64,000 nucleotides of DNA, taken from contig NZ_QUJB01000001.1 of the NCBI RefSeq assembly GCF_003480435.1, forward strand, positions 124,001 through 188,000, read 5' to 3'. Position 1 is the first letter of the stretch; each line of letters starts with the position of its first letter. A program made the position numbers and the translations under genes. This document shows, one piece after another, positions 26,391-34,029 of the stretch. Under the pieces are notes generated by a model that saw only the letters and a list, made by a program, of their open reading frames with translations, had not been told where the DNA came from and did not search any database. Source of the DNA: Clostridium sp. AM30-24. Lineage in GTDB: Bacteria > Bacillota > Clostridia > Lachnospirales > Lachnospiraceae.

Positions 26391-27674
26391 ATGAGGAAAA
26401 GAACTTTAAAACGTGCTACCGCCTTTACATTAACCGCAGCGTTGACTATCAGTTCTGTTATGCCTGCTTTTGCGGCAGGATGGCAGCAGAACGCCAAGGG
26501 TTGGTGGTGGAAAAACGACAACGCAACCTATCCTAAAAATGAATGGGTTTGGTTGGATGGAAATGGTGATGGGGTTTCTGAATGTTATTATTTTGATGGA
26601 AACGGATACCTGGTCACAAACACTACTACTCCAGACGGCTGTTTAGTCAATGCGGATGGACAGTGGATGGAAAACGGACAGGTTAAAACCAAAGGGACTG
26701 CTTCGACTGCGCAGTCATCTGTCGCCGGTATCAAGGGAACTGTATATCCGACTCTTGAGCTCCAGGTAAATGATCATTTGTGGTGGATGAACCATGACGG
26801 CGGAACTGTATATACGCTGTATTATTTTGGCGGCATTGGAGACCCGACGGCAGCCGGATATCAGTATAAAAAATATCCGAACATGCAGGATTACTGGGAT
26901 TTTGATACCTGGACATGCCCGGATGGCACGGTGATCGACTACAATCGCCGCGTCATAGAAAATGGGAAAATTAAAACCGCCACAGCGGAAGAACTTGGAC
27001 TTTCCTATGAACCAGGCAAAATTCGTGATGTGCCATATGATTCCAATATGCCATTAAAACGAGTGGTCGACTTTTACGCATTGAACATCGAGCAGATTAC
27101 TCCGGAGAATGTTGCGGATCCGTCGATTCGGCATCATGGATTACATAATCATATCACTACATTGACGAACCCAGCTTCTGTATACATTTTGAGTCGATTA
27201 AGTGGCCAAAAGAATAACTTCCATGATGACGGATGGTATTCTGAACAAGAACGCACCGAATACAATGCAATCGCAGATTTACTCCGTGACTGGTTAAATA
27301 GCTTTGATTTCGAGCACATGACGGAAACCCAGCGGTTGGAAGAAATTCGAAAACTTCTTCGTGGAAGCAGTTATGATCACGCCGCAAAAGAAGCACGCAA
27401 TACCGGTGATAAATCAAATTATTATCGCGTGTTAATTGAAAAAAAAGGCATTTGTATAGAATTTGCACGGACTGTCGAATTCCTCTCTTTGCTTCTTGGA
27501 TTAAAATGCAGTATTATCGGCGATAGCGAACATGCAATTTATGCAATTCAGGCCGATGGTATTCCATATGCTGGCGAAAATGGTGTCATTGACTACGAAG
27601 ACCATCGTGTAAAATCCAAGCTTGGCACCAGACAGAGTTATAATTATTATTATGGCGAATCAATCATGTATTAA
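26391..27674 (+). CDS. Secreted cell-wall-binding protein with transglutaminase-like domain
   Basis: A 427-residue exported protein. Residues 1-29 are a signal peptide (basic start, hydrophobic core, 'MPAFAA' cleavage region). Residues 30-100 are aromatic cell-wall-binding repeats ('GWQQNAKGWWWKN', 'LDGNGDGVSECYYFDGNGY', 'TTPDGCLVNADGQWMENG'). A unique middle region follows. The C-terminus looks like a compact transglutaminase-like core: C355 in 'KKGICIEFARTVEFLSLLLG', H381 in 'DSEHAIYAI', D401 in 'GVIDYEDHR', in the order of a Cys-His-Asp triad. It could cross-link or cleave surface proteins; no substrate can be named. GGGAGG with TAAGG precedes the ATG. The gene is flanked by terminators on both sides. 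Confidence 0.75.
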   Translation: MRKRTLKRATAFTLTAALTISSVMPAFAAGWQQNAKGWWWKNDNATYPKNEWVWLDGNGDGVSECYYFDGNGYLVTNTTTPDGCLVNADGQWMENGQVKTKGTASTAQSSVAGIKGTVYPTLELQVNDHLWWMNHDGGTVYTLYYFGGIGDPTAAGYQYKKYPNMQDYWDFDTWTCPDGTVIDYNRRVIENGKIKTATAEELGLSYEPGKIRDVPYDSNMPLKRVVDFYALNIEQITPENVADPSIRHHGLHNHITTLTNPASVYILSRLSGQKNNFHDDGWYSEQERTEYNAIADLLRDWLNSFDFEHMTETQRLEEIRKLLRGSSYDHAAKEARNTGDKSNYYRVLIEKKGICIEFARTVEFLSLLLGLKCSIIGDSEHAIYAIQADGIPYAGENGVIDYEDHRVKSKLGTRQSYNYYYGESIMY

Positions 27675-27688
27675 AGCCAACTTAAAGA

Positions 27689-27724
27689 CTGCGGCAGATT
27701 TTCATTCTCTGCTGCAGTTTTTTT
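27689..27724 (+). terminator. Rho-independent terminator
   Basis: ACTGCGGCAGA (27689-27699) pairs with TCTGCTGCAGT (27709-27719), with one G-T pair, then TTTTTT. It ends the transglutaminase-like gene. Confidence 0.88.
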
Positions 27725-27823
27725 GCCGGAACAAATGTAATCGCTCATTTGATATTTTACGTTGGTTTTCATGGGTTTGTGCCGTATAATATAAGTATAA
27801 GATAAGCGAGAAACAGGATTTGA

Positions 27824-28261
27824 ATGCAGGTTGGAAACCGCTGGAAATTCAAGAAACCGAATGGCAGTTATGTAATTGAACAGTTATGGCTGATTGACAG
27901 CGACGGAGACGGAATTTACAATATGTATTCCTTCGATGAAGATGGGATTTTATATGACGGAAGCTCCGACAGATTTGATCACGGTTAGTTTGGTGGTTAT
28001 GGCGGAAACAAATTTGGAACTTTTTACAGTGATGGACGTATGATAGCAAACAATTATCATGGCGACAGGCAGAAGGCGGGGCCTTACGAAGTTATTAAAA
28101 AGAATGGACTTTGGACGGATGTTAGTGGTATGATTGGTAACAATAATTACCTGAATATTCCGATTACTGACAATTATTACATTGATGCACTTGGCATTCA
28201 GGTCGGCATAGACTTATATCAAGCAACACTTGATGTTAGCGGTACCATTTATAAAAACTAA
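27824..28261 (+). pseudogene. Amber-interrupted cell-wall-binding-repeat protein remnant
   Basis: One continuous frame of 145 codons is broken by a single in-frame TAG at 27986-27988. The part before it carries a degenerate wall-binding repeat ('WLIDSDGDGIYNMYSFDEDGILYDGS'); the part after it continues in frame with a unique glycine-rich region ('GGYGGNKFGTFYSDGRMIANNYHGD') to a normal TAA. It has no signal peptide, unlike its two relatives at 26391 and 30699. A TATAAT stands 30 bases upstream. Most likely a fragment left by recombination among these repeat proteins. Confidence 0.65.
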
Positions 28262-28693
28262 AGGAGGCAAGCTTTTAAAATCATCGTTTCACGAAGTGAG
28301 AAGAACCGCAGTAAGGGCTACGGCACCCGTATCAATATGGCTGTATACGTGTCTTTCCGATGCCTCATCCGGGGGATACTGGGGCATGAGGACTAGAGGC
28401 CGGGAACAGGCGGTAAGTTGCAACTGTTCTTGCGGATAACAAAAAATGGTACGGCATTCTCAATTCAGAGGCGGTTCTATGAGAAAACTATTGAAAAGAA
28501 TATATCTGTATTTTAAATGGTAGCGTAAACAGCAGGCGGCATAAACCGCCTTGCCGTTTGGCGTGTTGCATTTGAACGACTAAAGTCACGAGTATTAACA
28601 CGCCCATTTTATAAATGATAGCGCAGAGGACGGTGAAACAACGCTTCATGCTGTCTGATGATGCGGCACAAAAATTCAGGGAGGTATATGATT
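28262..28693. other. Remnant-filled gap with duplicated segment
   Basis: No intact gene. A translated remnant at 28275-28389 ('IIVSRSEKNRSKGYGTRINM' onward) shares the 'CCGTATCAATATGGCTGTATAC' region, described here only by position (28328-28349), with a second copy near 30135. The 112-base duplication copy A follows. At 28530-28555 a GC-rich inverted repeat is visible. The stretch around 28616-28640 resembles the leader before the gene at 31866 (shared AATGATAGCG and GAGGACGGTGAAACA). Confidence 0.5.
28406..28517 (+). repeat. 112-bp duplicated segment, copy A
   Basis: Identical over all 112 bases to copy B at 28941-29052, and similar with scattered changes to copy C at 30251-30362. It carries a ribosome site and the first 13 codons of a small protein ('RKLLKRIYLYFK'); in this copy the frame ends at once in TGG TAG. 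Confidence 0.9.
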
Positions 28694-28885
28694 ATGCGCG
28701 GAGTGATGAATGCATTCGAAAGTGATAAAGTCGTTAGCGATTTTATCAAAAAGAATGAGCGTAACATCTATAGTGGTGGATTCATGAAACCCTTTGATGT
28801 GCGCGGATATGCCAGATTCATCAAAGAACATCAGTTGTCAGCTAAGGATATTACGCCTGAAATCATGCAAAAATTTGTCAAGTAG
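28694..28885 (+). CDS. Hypothetical protein, 63 residues
   Basis: A small charged protein without recognised domain ('MRGVMNAFESDKVVSDFIKK', then 'GGFMKPFDVRGYARFIKEHQ' and 'ITPEIMQKFVK'). The ATG at 28694 is chosen because GGGAGG lies 9 bases upstream; an ATG two codons earlier is too close to that site. Mixed helical content, no signal peptide or membrane segment. Another small protein at 29636 has a similar style (acidic helix ending in 'DLSDDEIAAF' versus 'SAKDITPEIMQKF'), so they may be distant relatives. The function is unknown. Confidence 0.5.
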   Translation: MRGVMNAFESDKVVSDFIKKNERNIYSGGFMKPFDVRGYARFIKEHQLSAKDITPEIMQKFVK

Positions 28886-28940
28886 TCCTAATTAACTGAT
28901 TTTCATGGTAAGGACTGGAAAAGGAAAGCAGAGTGGGATA

Positions 28941-29052
28941 ACAGGCGGTAAGTTGCAACTGTTCTTGCGGATAACAAAAAATGGTACGGCATTCTCAATT
29001 CAGAGGCGGTTCTATGAGAAAACTATTGAAAAGAATATATCTGTATTTTAAA
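28941..29052 (+). repeat. 112-bp duplicated segment, copy B
   Basis: Perfect duplicate of 28406-28517. The upstream match to copy C extends further left (AGGACTGGAAAAGG and AGCAGAGTGG blocks at 28912-28940), and downstream it continues into 'KGKEIWDAKM', also shared with copy C. Confidence 0.9.
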
Positions 29053-29235
29053 GGAAAAGAAATCTGGGACGCTAAAATGTCAGAGCACCTTGAAATAACG
29101 ATTGTATCTACACCGAAAGATAAGGGAAAAATTCGGGAGGAAATGTATGATTTTTACGGGAGAAGATATGAAAGTTGCAGCGCAGAGCATTTCCGCTTTA
29201 CGCATCATTTGCCGGGCGGTATAATGGAGACGTAA
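29014..29235 (+). CDS. Hypothetical basic small protein, 73 residues
   Basis: The start ATG lies in the duplicated segment after a GAGGCGG ribosome site. The first 22 residues ('MRKLLKRIYLYFKGKEIWDA') are the shared module; the rest ('EHLEITIVSTPKDKGKIREE', 'YGRRYESCSAEHFRFTHHLP') is unique to this copy. In copy A the frame is cut at once and in copy C it diverges, so this is the only copy with a sizeable frame. A common N-terminus with varied C-termini recalls toxin or immunity cassettes, but no known domain is recognised. Confidence 0.45.
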   Translation: MRKLLKRIYLYFKGKEIWDAKMSEHLEITIVSTPKDKGKIREEMYDFYGRRYESCSAEHFRFTHHLPGGIMET

Positions 29236-29635
29236 GATTGATTCGCGTGGAAAGAGTCAACTCATGGTTGGATATGATGATACCTACTTAGAATTTGCAG
29301 AAAATGATGATCGATTGAGCTCTGTGGGGCGAAATATTTGCGAAGGATATCTGGAATATATTATTCCGGAGTGCGCAGAAACAAAAACAAAAAGGAATGT
29401 GAACGAATATTTGTGGCTTCACATGTGATACCGAAATCGCATACGGATCATGTAATTAAACATGAGGAATTGAGAAAGAGAAGCAACTATGAAAAATTAA
29501 TAAATTAGCCAGAAATTCAGTTTTTCTGTTTCTGGTGAAAAGGCGTCAATGCGTTTGGGGCATGGCATCCAAACCACCCGCTCCATTTCGTCATGAAGGA
29601 AATCGCAGCGCATAAAATCATGGAGGTGTATATTT
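29236..29635. other. Gap with short coding remnant and hairpin
   Basis: Contains the 54-codon frame at 29264-29428 described separately. Farther right, an inverted repeat CCAGAAA/TTTCTGG (about 29510-29536) could be a weak terminator. Before the gene at 29636 there is a good ribosome site (GGAGGTG). Nothing else is recognised. Confidence 0.4.
29264..29428 (+). CDS. Short hypothetical protein, 54 residues, possibly a gene fragment
   Basis: ATG to TGA frame with coding-like composition ('MVGYDDTYLEFAENDDRLSS', 'EGYLEYIIPECAETKTKRNV'). The acidic, aromatic-rich sequence is like small immunity proteins, but this is only an impression. No ribosome site precedes the ATG and the frame stays open some codons upstream, which suggests a fragment of a longer gene. 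Confidence 0.3.
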   Translation: MVGYDDTYLEFAENDDRLSSVGRNICEGYLEYIIPECAETKTKRNVNEYLWLHM

Positions 29636-29836
29636 ATGAGTGGACTGACGATAAAATGTAACACTGCAAAAAATCGTATGACCGTAGATCAGTATCTCTC
29701 GATGTTTAATCCGTACGAAAGTAGACCATCAATCGCAATTGATTTGGTAGCGCTTACCAGATGCGCGAAAAAGCACGGTAAAGCCGTAAAAGATCTGAGT
29801 GATGACGAAATTGCGGCGTTTCGCACGCAAAGATAA
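29636..29836 (+). CDS. Hypothetical protein, 66 residues
   Basis: A small basic protein ('MSGLTIKCNTAKNRMTVDQY', 'LVALTRCAKKHGKAVKDLSD') with GGAGGTG eight bases before its ATG. No membrane segment or signal peptide. It stands alone among remnants. No family is recognised; the helical, charged C-terminus could bind nucleic acid or protein. Confidence 0.5.
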   Translation: MSGLTIKCNTAKNRMTVDQYLSMFNPYESRPSIAIDLVALTRCAKKHGKAVKDLSDDEIAAFRTQR

Positions 29837-30250
29837 CGAGTTCTAAATTTTTCTCAACAGGCGGCAGAGTGATTCTGCTGCCTGTTTTTCTTAGAAATAT
29901 CTTATCTGCAAAAATTACCGCGTGGGTAGACACCCCTCTTCGGATTGCTTTCCCTGTTTGGACAATGCTTTGCGGGTTTCGAAAATTGATCGAATTAACA
30001 AATCTCTTTCCGCGGAAAAAATTGCAGACGATCTTGCGGAAGATGAAAATGTCGCTCTTTAGACAGGACTTCAGCCCTGCCTTTTATCTTTTTCAAGGAA
30101 AGAATGTTTCTGAGATAATAGGCGACGGCACCCCGTATCAATATGGCTGTATACGCATCTTTTCGGCGGCCCACCCGGAATACTTGGGTATGAGAGCCAG
30201 AGGTAGGGAACAGGCGGATGAGGACTGGAAAAGGATAGCAGAGTGGAATA

Positions 30251-30362
30251 ACAGGCGGTAAGTTGCAGCTGTTTTTGCGGATAACAAAAAATGGTACGGC
30301 ATTCTCAATTTGGAGGTGGTTCTTTGAGAAAACTATTAAAAAGAATATATCTGTATTTTAAA
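30251..30362 (+). repeat. 112-bp duplicated segment, copy C (diverged)
   Basis: Aligns without gaps to copies A and B with about seven changes. The ribosome site is better here (GGAGGTGG) but the start codon is TTG. Homology to copy B continues to the 'KGKEIWDAKM' codons and then ends. Confidence 0.85.
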
Positions 30363-30395
30363 GGAAAAGAAATCTGGGACGCTAAAATGGTTGGA

Positions 30396-30630
30396 GATGG
30401 AAGAAATGGAAGTATGGGAGGATAGCATCCCAATTGCAGATGACGGAAAGTAAATATGGGCGGTAGTTTATGAGAATTCAGAATATTATTTTGCGAAACC
30501 TATTGATCTCAGCCATTCAGGAGATTCAATCGATACAACTCATGTAATAACGCTGGGAAAGGCAGACGTGATTTTATATACGGAGACTGTTGAGTATGTA
30601 TTATCAAAATATAAAAGCCATGCAGACTGA
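30396..30630 (+). pseudogene. Split coding remnant with in-frame TAA
   Basis: One frame reads 'MEEMEVWEDSIPIADDGK', a TAA at about 30450, then 'IWAVVYENSEYYFAKPIDLS' and 'VITLGKADVILYTETVEYVL' to a TGA. Both halves look coding, so this is one gene broken by a nonsense change, or by fusion of fragments next to copy C. Its family is not recognised. Confidence 0.4.
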
Positions 30631-30698
30631 ATAATTCATAATAAAGAACCGCGGCGGGCTAATGCCTATGCTGCGGCTCTTTGCGCTATGCAAAACGA

Positions 30699-31601
30699 TT
30701 ATTTGAATTTTACACAAACCCCGAAATCGTTCCAGCTATCAACACGAGAATCGGCGCCGCCTTTTTCTCTGTCGTATCCATGGAAATGATTGTATACTAA
30801 GTTGCCGAAAGAATAACTTGTCATACCCCAGGAATATCCAATTCCAATATCCTGATAGCGGTACTGGTTCGGGTCTACATGATTTTTATCCGGTACATCG
30901 ATACTGGTCGCTACATACATGCAGCCTTCACAATGTGCCACCTCACGTCCGCCAATCTCCAAAACGCCATGTTTATTCACATAATAACCATCCGGAGTGG
31001 TGGTATCCGCAAGAAGATATCCCTCATCATTCAAAGCGATCGCTTCGACATCAACGTTGTCGTATGCTAAGAAATACCAACCACCATGAGTGCGGGTCCA
31101 TCTGGAACCGACAGCGTCGATCATTTTTAAATTGGTAACACCGTTATTCCATTCAGGTTTGGAAGAATCAACAAGAACATTGCAAAGCTCGTCTAATGAC
31201 ATTTTAGAGGAATCTTGGAGATCTCCTCTATATAAATAAGCAACGATTTCTTTCGAGGATGGTCTGCTTGTATTAGTTGCAGTTGCCGTACTCTTTGTCT
31301 GTACAACTCCGTTCTGCATCCACTGACCATCGCCGTTTACCTGATACCCGTCCGGGGTTGTTCCGTTGGTTACAATATAGCCGTTGCCGTCGAAGTAATA
31401 GCACTCAGCAATGCCATCCCCATTTCCGTCGACCCACTGCCAGCCATTTGCATACCAGGCACTGTTATCCGCGTTGGTACCATACCACCAGCCGGTGTTA
31501 TTTTTCTGCCATCCGGCCGCAAAAGCCGGAACCGCCGCCATCACACTCATCATCAGTGCTGCAGAAAGGACAGCTGCCATTTTCACTTTTCTTTTAAACA
31601 T
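30699..31601 (-). CDS. Secreted cell-wall-binding-repeat protein
   Basis: A 300-residue exported protein. Residues 1-28 are a signal peptide ('MFKRKVKMAAVLSAALMM', 'AVPAFAA'). Residues 29-100 are aromatic wall-binding repeats close to those of the gene at 26391 ('GWQKNNTGWWYGTN', 'VDGNGDGIAECYYFDGNGY', 'TTPDGYQVNGDGQWMQNG'). A second repeat-like unit appears near 190-235 ('GWYFLAYDNVDVEAIALNDEGYLLADTTTPDGYYVNK' in pieces). The C-terminal domain, with two cysteines in 'CEGCMY', is not recognised. The start is the ATG with AAAGGAGG eight bases upstream; a longer frame upstream is ignored. It faces away from the other island genes. Confidence 0.75.
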   Translation of the reverse strand: MFKRKVKMAAVLSAALMMSVMAAVPAFAAGWQKNNTGWWYGTNADNSAWYANGWQWVDGNGDGIAECYYFDGNGYIVTNGTTPDGYQVNGDGQWMQNGVVQTKSTATATNTSRPSSKEIVAYLYRGDLQDSSKMSLDELCNVLVDSSKPEWNNGVTNLKMIDAVGSRWTRTHGGWYFLAYDNVDVEAIALNDEGYLLADTTTPDGYYVNKHGVLEIGGREVAHCEGCMYVATSIDVPDKNHVDPNQYRYQDIGIGYSWGMTSYSFGNLVYNHFHGYDREKGGADSRVDSWNDFGVCVKFK

Positions 31602-31865
31602 AAATAATCCTCCTTTTTCTATTCGATCCTCTATATATATTATACGACATTTACCGCCGTTCCCCAATAAAAAGATCGAATTTTTCATTTTAGGTGCGAC
31701 CCGCACGCACAGCCTGGCCATTGAGAAAATAGCGTACATATGCTATAATAACGGCACAAGATTCCTCGTTTATTGGATATTTTAAACCGATGGTTGAATG
31801 ACATCTTCCGCGGTATGGCATACAATCGGGTCAGAAACAAATGATAGCGGAGAGGACGGTGAAAC

Positions 31866-32519
31866 ATGGAATCGGGACATAAATTTATGTTAAATGATAT
31901 TCTGCGAAAGAAACGGAAAAGTAAAACGCGCAAACCGGAATGTCCTGTATTTCTTACTTACGGACTGGCTCACGATTCTCCCTTGGGATGGATAAAACGT
32001 TGGAAAGAAGATATCATCTGCATCCGCCAGAGATTGCGTTACGGATACTGCTACCGTGATGTCTGGTCGGTTGACTGGTGGTTCGTTACCGTTGTTCCGA
32101 ACATGATTCACGATCTGCGTATCAACAGCCACGGGTATCCTGGATACTTCACTGGAACTGAAGAAGAAAATGTACGGAAGTGGAACAGGATCCTGAAGCG
32201 TATGGAATTTTTGTTTAGAGAGGCAAACGAGGAAACCTGCCACCGGAAGAACCCGTATCAGGATGCATATCATCAGGCAATGGAGGTTTTCACCCGAAAA
32301 TACGGGACGTTCGGCGAAAAACTGAAAACGAAAGAAGAAAAAGAACAGGAAAAAAAGAAAGGATTCAGCCGTATGTACACCATGTCCGATGTGCCGGAAT
32401 ATAAGGAAATATCGGATCAGTGGCTGGCAGCGGAAAATGAACTGACAGCATACCGGGAGCGGTGCATGAAAGAAGGTATGAAGCTCTTTGCCAGATATTT
32501 CTGGAATCTGTGGGACTGA
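31866..32519 (+). CDS. Uncharacterised protein, first gene of a recurring two-gene module
   Basis: A 217-residue soluble protein, rich in Trp, Tyr and Arg at its N-terminus ('GWIKRWKEDIICIRQRLRYG', 'YCYRDVWSVDWWFVTVVPNM', 'LRINSHGYPGYF') and with a long charged helical C-terminal half ('FGEKLKTKEEKEQEKKKG'). No catalytic motif is recognised. A truncated relative lies at 44307-44786, so this is a family within the genome. GGACGGTG precedes the ATG. The next gene, at 32560, begins 41 bases after its stop codon, and a relative of that gene also lies beside the truncated copy. Confidence 0.6.
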   Translation: MESGHKFMLNDILRKKRKSKTRKPECPVFLTYGLAHDSPLGWIKRWKEDIICIRQRLRYGYCYRDVWSVDWWFVTVVPNMIHDLRINSHGYPGYFTGTEEENVRKWNRILKRMEFLFREANEETCHRKNPYQDAYHQAMEVFTRKYGTFGEKLKTKEEKEQEKKKGFSRMYTMSDVPEYKEISDQWLAAENELTAYRERCMKEGMKLFARYFWNLWD

Positions 32520-32559
32520 GATCATTTGCGTTGAAAAAACATTATGGGAGGCGAGAATC

Positions 32560-33075
32560 ATGCAGAAAATTACATCGGCTTACGCAAATAAGATGCTGAG
32601 AAGCCTGGAAGAAGACAAGGCATTCTGGTTAAACAAGGAATCGACATCCAGTACTTACGTGGCTGCGGTCAACGAGGAACCAGTTGTTCCGGAATATGAT
32701 TACATGACTGTTGCGAATACAATTGATGAGATCGACAGGAAGATTGTTACCATCAAGCACGCATTGAATCTGACCAATGCCACCGCAAAAGTGCAGGTCG
32801 GCGATCAGGAGATGAGCATTGACGGCATCCTGATCCGGATGGCGCAGCTCAACAAGAGAAAGACTGTGCTTGATGATATGCGCAAGAGACTTCCGAAAAC
32901 ACGGGTCTATGGCAGTTCCTTCGGTTCTTCTGGTTCGGCACCGGAGTATAAGTATATCAACTACGATCCGGAACTGATCCGGCAGGAATATGACCGCATC
33001 TCCAATACGATTATGGAAATGCAGATTGCACTGGATCGTTATAATCAGACGGTGCTGTTTGAAGTGGATATCTAA
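32560..33075 (+). CDS. Coiled-coil protein resembling DIP1984 family, second gene of the module
   Basis: A 171-residue helical protein ('ITSAYANKMLRSLEEDKAFW', 'TIDEIDRKIVTIKHALNLTN', 'MSIDGILIRMAQLNKRKTVL'). The 'EIDRKI...HALNLTNATAKVQVGDQ' pattern resembles the DIP1984/septicolysin-like family, a weak resemblance judged by eye. It is clearly homologous along its whole length to the protein at 45102. GGGAGGCGAG lies upstream of the ATG chosen here. In both loci a conserved structured RNA element lies about 140-150 bases downstream on the same strand. The role is unknown. Confidence 0.6.
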   Translation: MQKITSAYANKMLRSLEEDKAFWLNKESTSSTYVAAVNEEPVVPEYDYMTVANTIDEIDRKIVTIKHALNLTNATAKVQVGDQEMSIDGILIRMAQLNKRKTVLDDMRKRLPKTRVYGSSFGSSGSAPEYKYINYDPELIRQEYDRISNTIMEMQIALDRYNQTVLFEVDI

Positions 33076-33633
33076 GTAGAATTTCCGTACAGGGCATACT
33101 TCTAACAAAAAAATTACGAGTGGTTACGGTTCATTGTCATCGCTTATCGGTTATTTGTTATCGGGTTATGTGTTCCGGTTCATGGAGACGGCTTTGGAAA
33201 AGCATATCATGCAGATTTTCAAATCACCCTGTAAAAAACCTGTGAGGGATCACGGTGCCAAGGTACGGTTTTCAGGCACAACGGCTGCGGAAGCAATTCC
33301 GCGGCCATTTTTCATGGTAAGAAGGATTTCGGCCTGGAAGAGTTCAAAAACTACTTTTTTCACTCTATTTTGGAAATTTCAAAATAATGGAATGAAGTGG
33401 CTTACAAGATATCTAAATGATGCAACGAGTTTATAAATATTTTGTTTAGCAATTTGGCAGGTGAGAACATTGGAGATAAAAAAGGGAGATAACAAGCCAA
33501 TGGTCATTCACACCAAGGAGAAAGCAAAGATTCATACCTATGAAGCAAGGGGAGCCACGATTAAAGGCAGCAACAGTTTCTAAATTTTGTAATAACAATA
33601 CAAATGTATTGAAATAGAAACGATTTCAATTCC
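33076..33633. other. Gap holding a structured RNA element and coding remnants
   Basis: The first 230 bases align with the region downstream of the homologous gene at 45102, including the RNA element annotated at 33227-33306. After that only short remnants appear, such as 'GDNKPMVIHTKEKAKIHTYE' ending at about 33583. No promoter or intact gene is accepted. Confidence 0.5.
33227..33306 (+). ncRNA. Candidate structured RNA element, copy 1
   Basis: Two hairpins in tandem: GTGCC (33255-33259) with GGCAC (33275-33279), and GGCTGCGGAA (33283-33292) with TTCCGCGGCC (33297-33306) closed by a GCAA loop. The same element occurs on the minus strand at 44877-44960, with stem changes that keep pairing (T-G here against T-A there, G-C here against G-T there). 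The flank CCCTGTA and AAAACC.GTGAG.GATCACG before hairpin 1 is also conserved. Both copies lie 137-153 bases after a DIP1984-like gene. A protein-coding reading ('KPV.DH.GA.VRF') is possible but less well supported. Confidence 0.5.
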
Positions 33634-34029
33634 ATGAAAAAACTTTACGGTCTCCCGGATGATTTTCACTGGCATGATCTGCGTCATGTATACGCAACAT
33701 TGATGGTCCATTACCAGGTCAATATCAAAGAACTGGCCGTCGTACTCGGACATTCCAGCGGAATTTTCACGATGCAACACTATGTTGTTCCGAGCCAAAA
33801 AGTTTGTGAAGACGTTCCGGAATTTGAGGAAATTTTCCTGAATGCCATGCCGGTAAAACTGGAAAATGATGAGATCGTTCTGAAGGAAACCCTGATTTTT
33901 GAGGTTCCTGGATTTGACGAATATTCGGAAAACTTGATAAAAAGTTCGACGATAGGAGCTCAAAAAATCGCTTTCTGGAAAGAATTTGTTGCGGAAACGC
34001 TGGAAATACCGTATAATAATGCGGTCTGA
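33634..34029 (+). pseudogene. Truncated tyrosine recombinase (C-terminal catalytic part)
   Basis: A 131-codon frame with the catalytic end of a phage-type integrase: H14-x-x-R17-H18 in 'HDLRHVYATL', H40 in 'VVLGHSSG', and the nucleophile Tyr50 in 'TMQHYVV'. The N-terminal arm-binding and core-binding domains and the first catalytic Arg are missing (full integrases are about 350-400 residues), and no ribosome site precedes the ATG. It lies about 250 bases before the right junction of the element, where an integrase gene is expected. It therefore identifies the element's type and shows that it can no longer move by itself. Confidence 0.8.

Larger units (their letters stand above)
29837..30698. 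other. Remnant-filled gap before the second cell-wall-binding gene
   Basis: No intact gene is accepted. A frame ending at 30261 carries 'YLGMRARGREQADEDWKRIA', matched by a corrupted version near 28370-28405. The 112-base segment copy C follows at 30251-30362. A further split remnant is at 30396-30630. The last ~70 bases are the 3' region of the convergent gene at 30699. Confidence 0.5.

Noticed and set aside
29869..30261. 130-codon plus-strand frame inside the element
   Set aside because: No ribosome site or coherent composition; only its last ~45 codons resemble another remnant, so it is treated as part of a decayed region.
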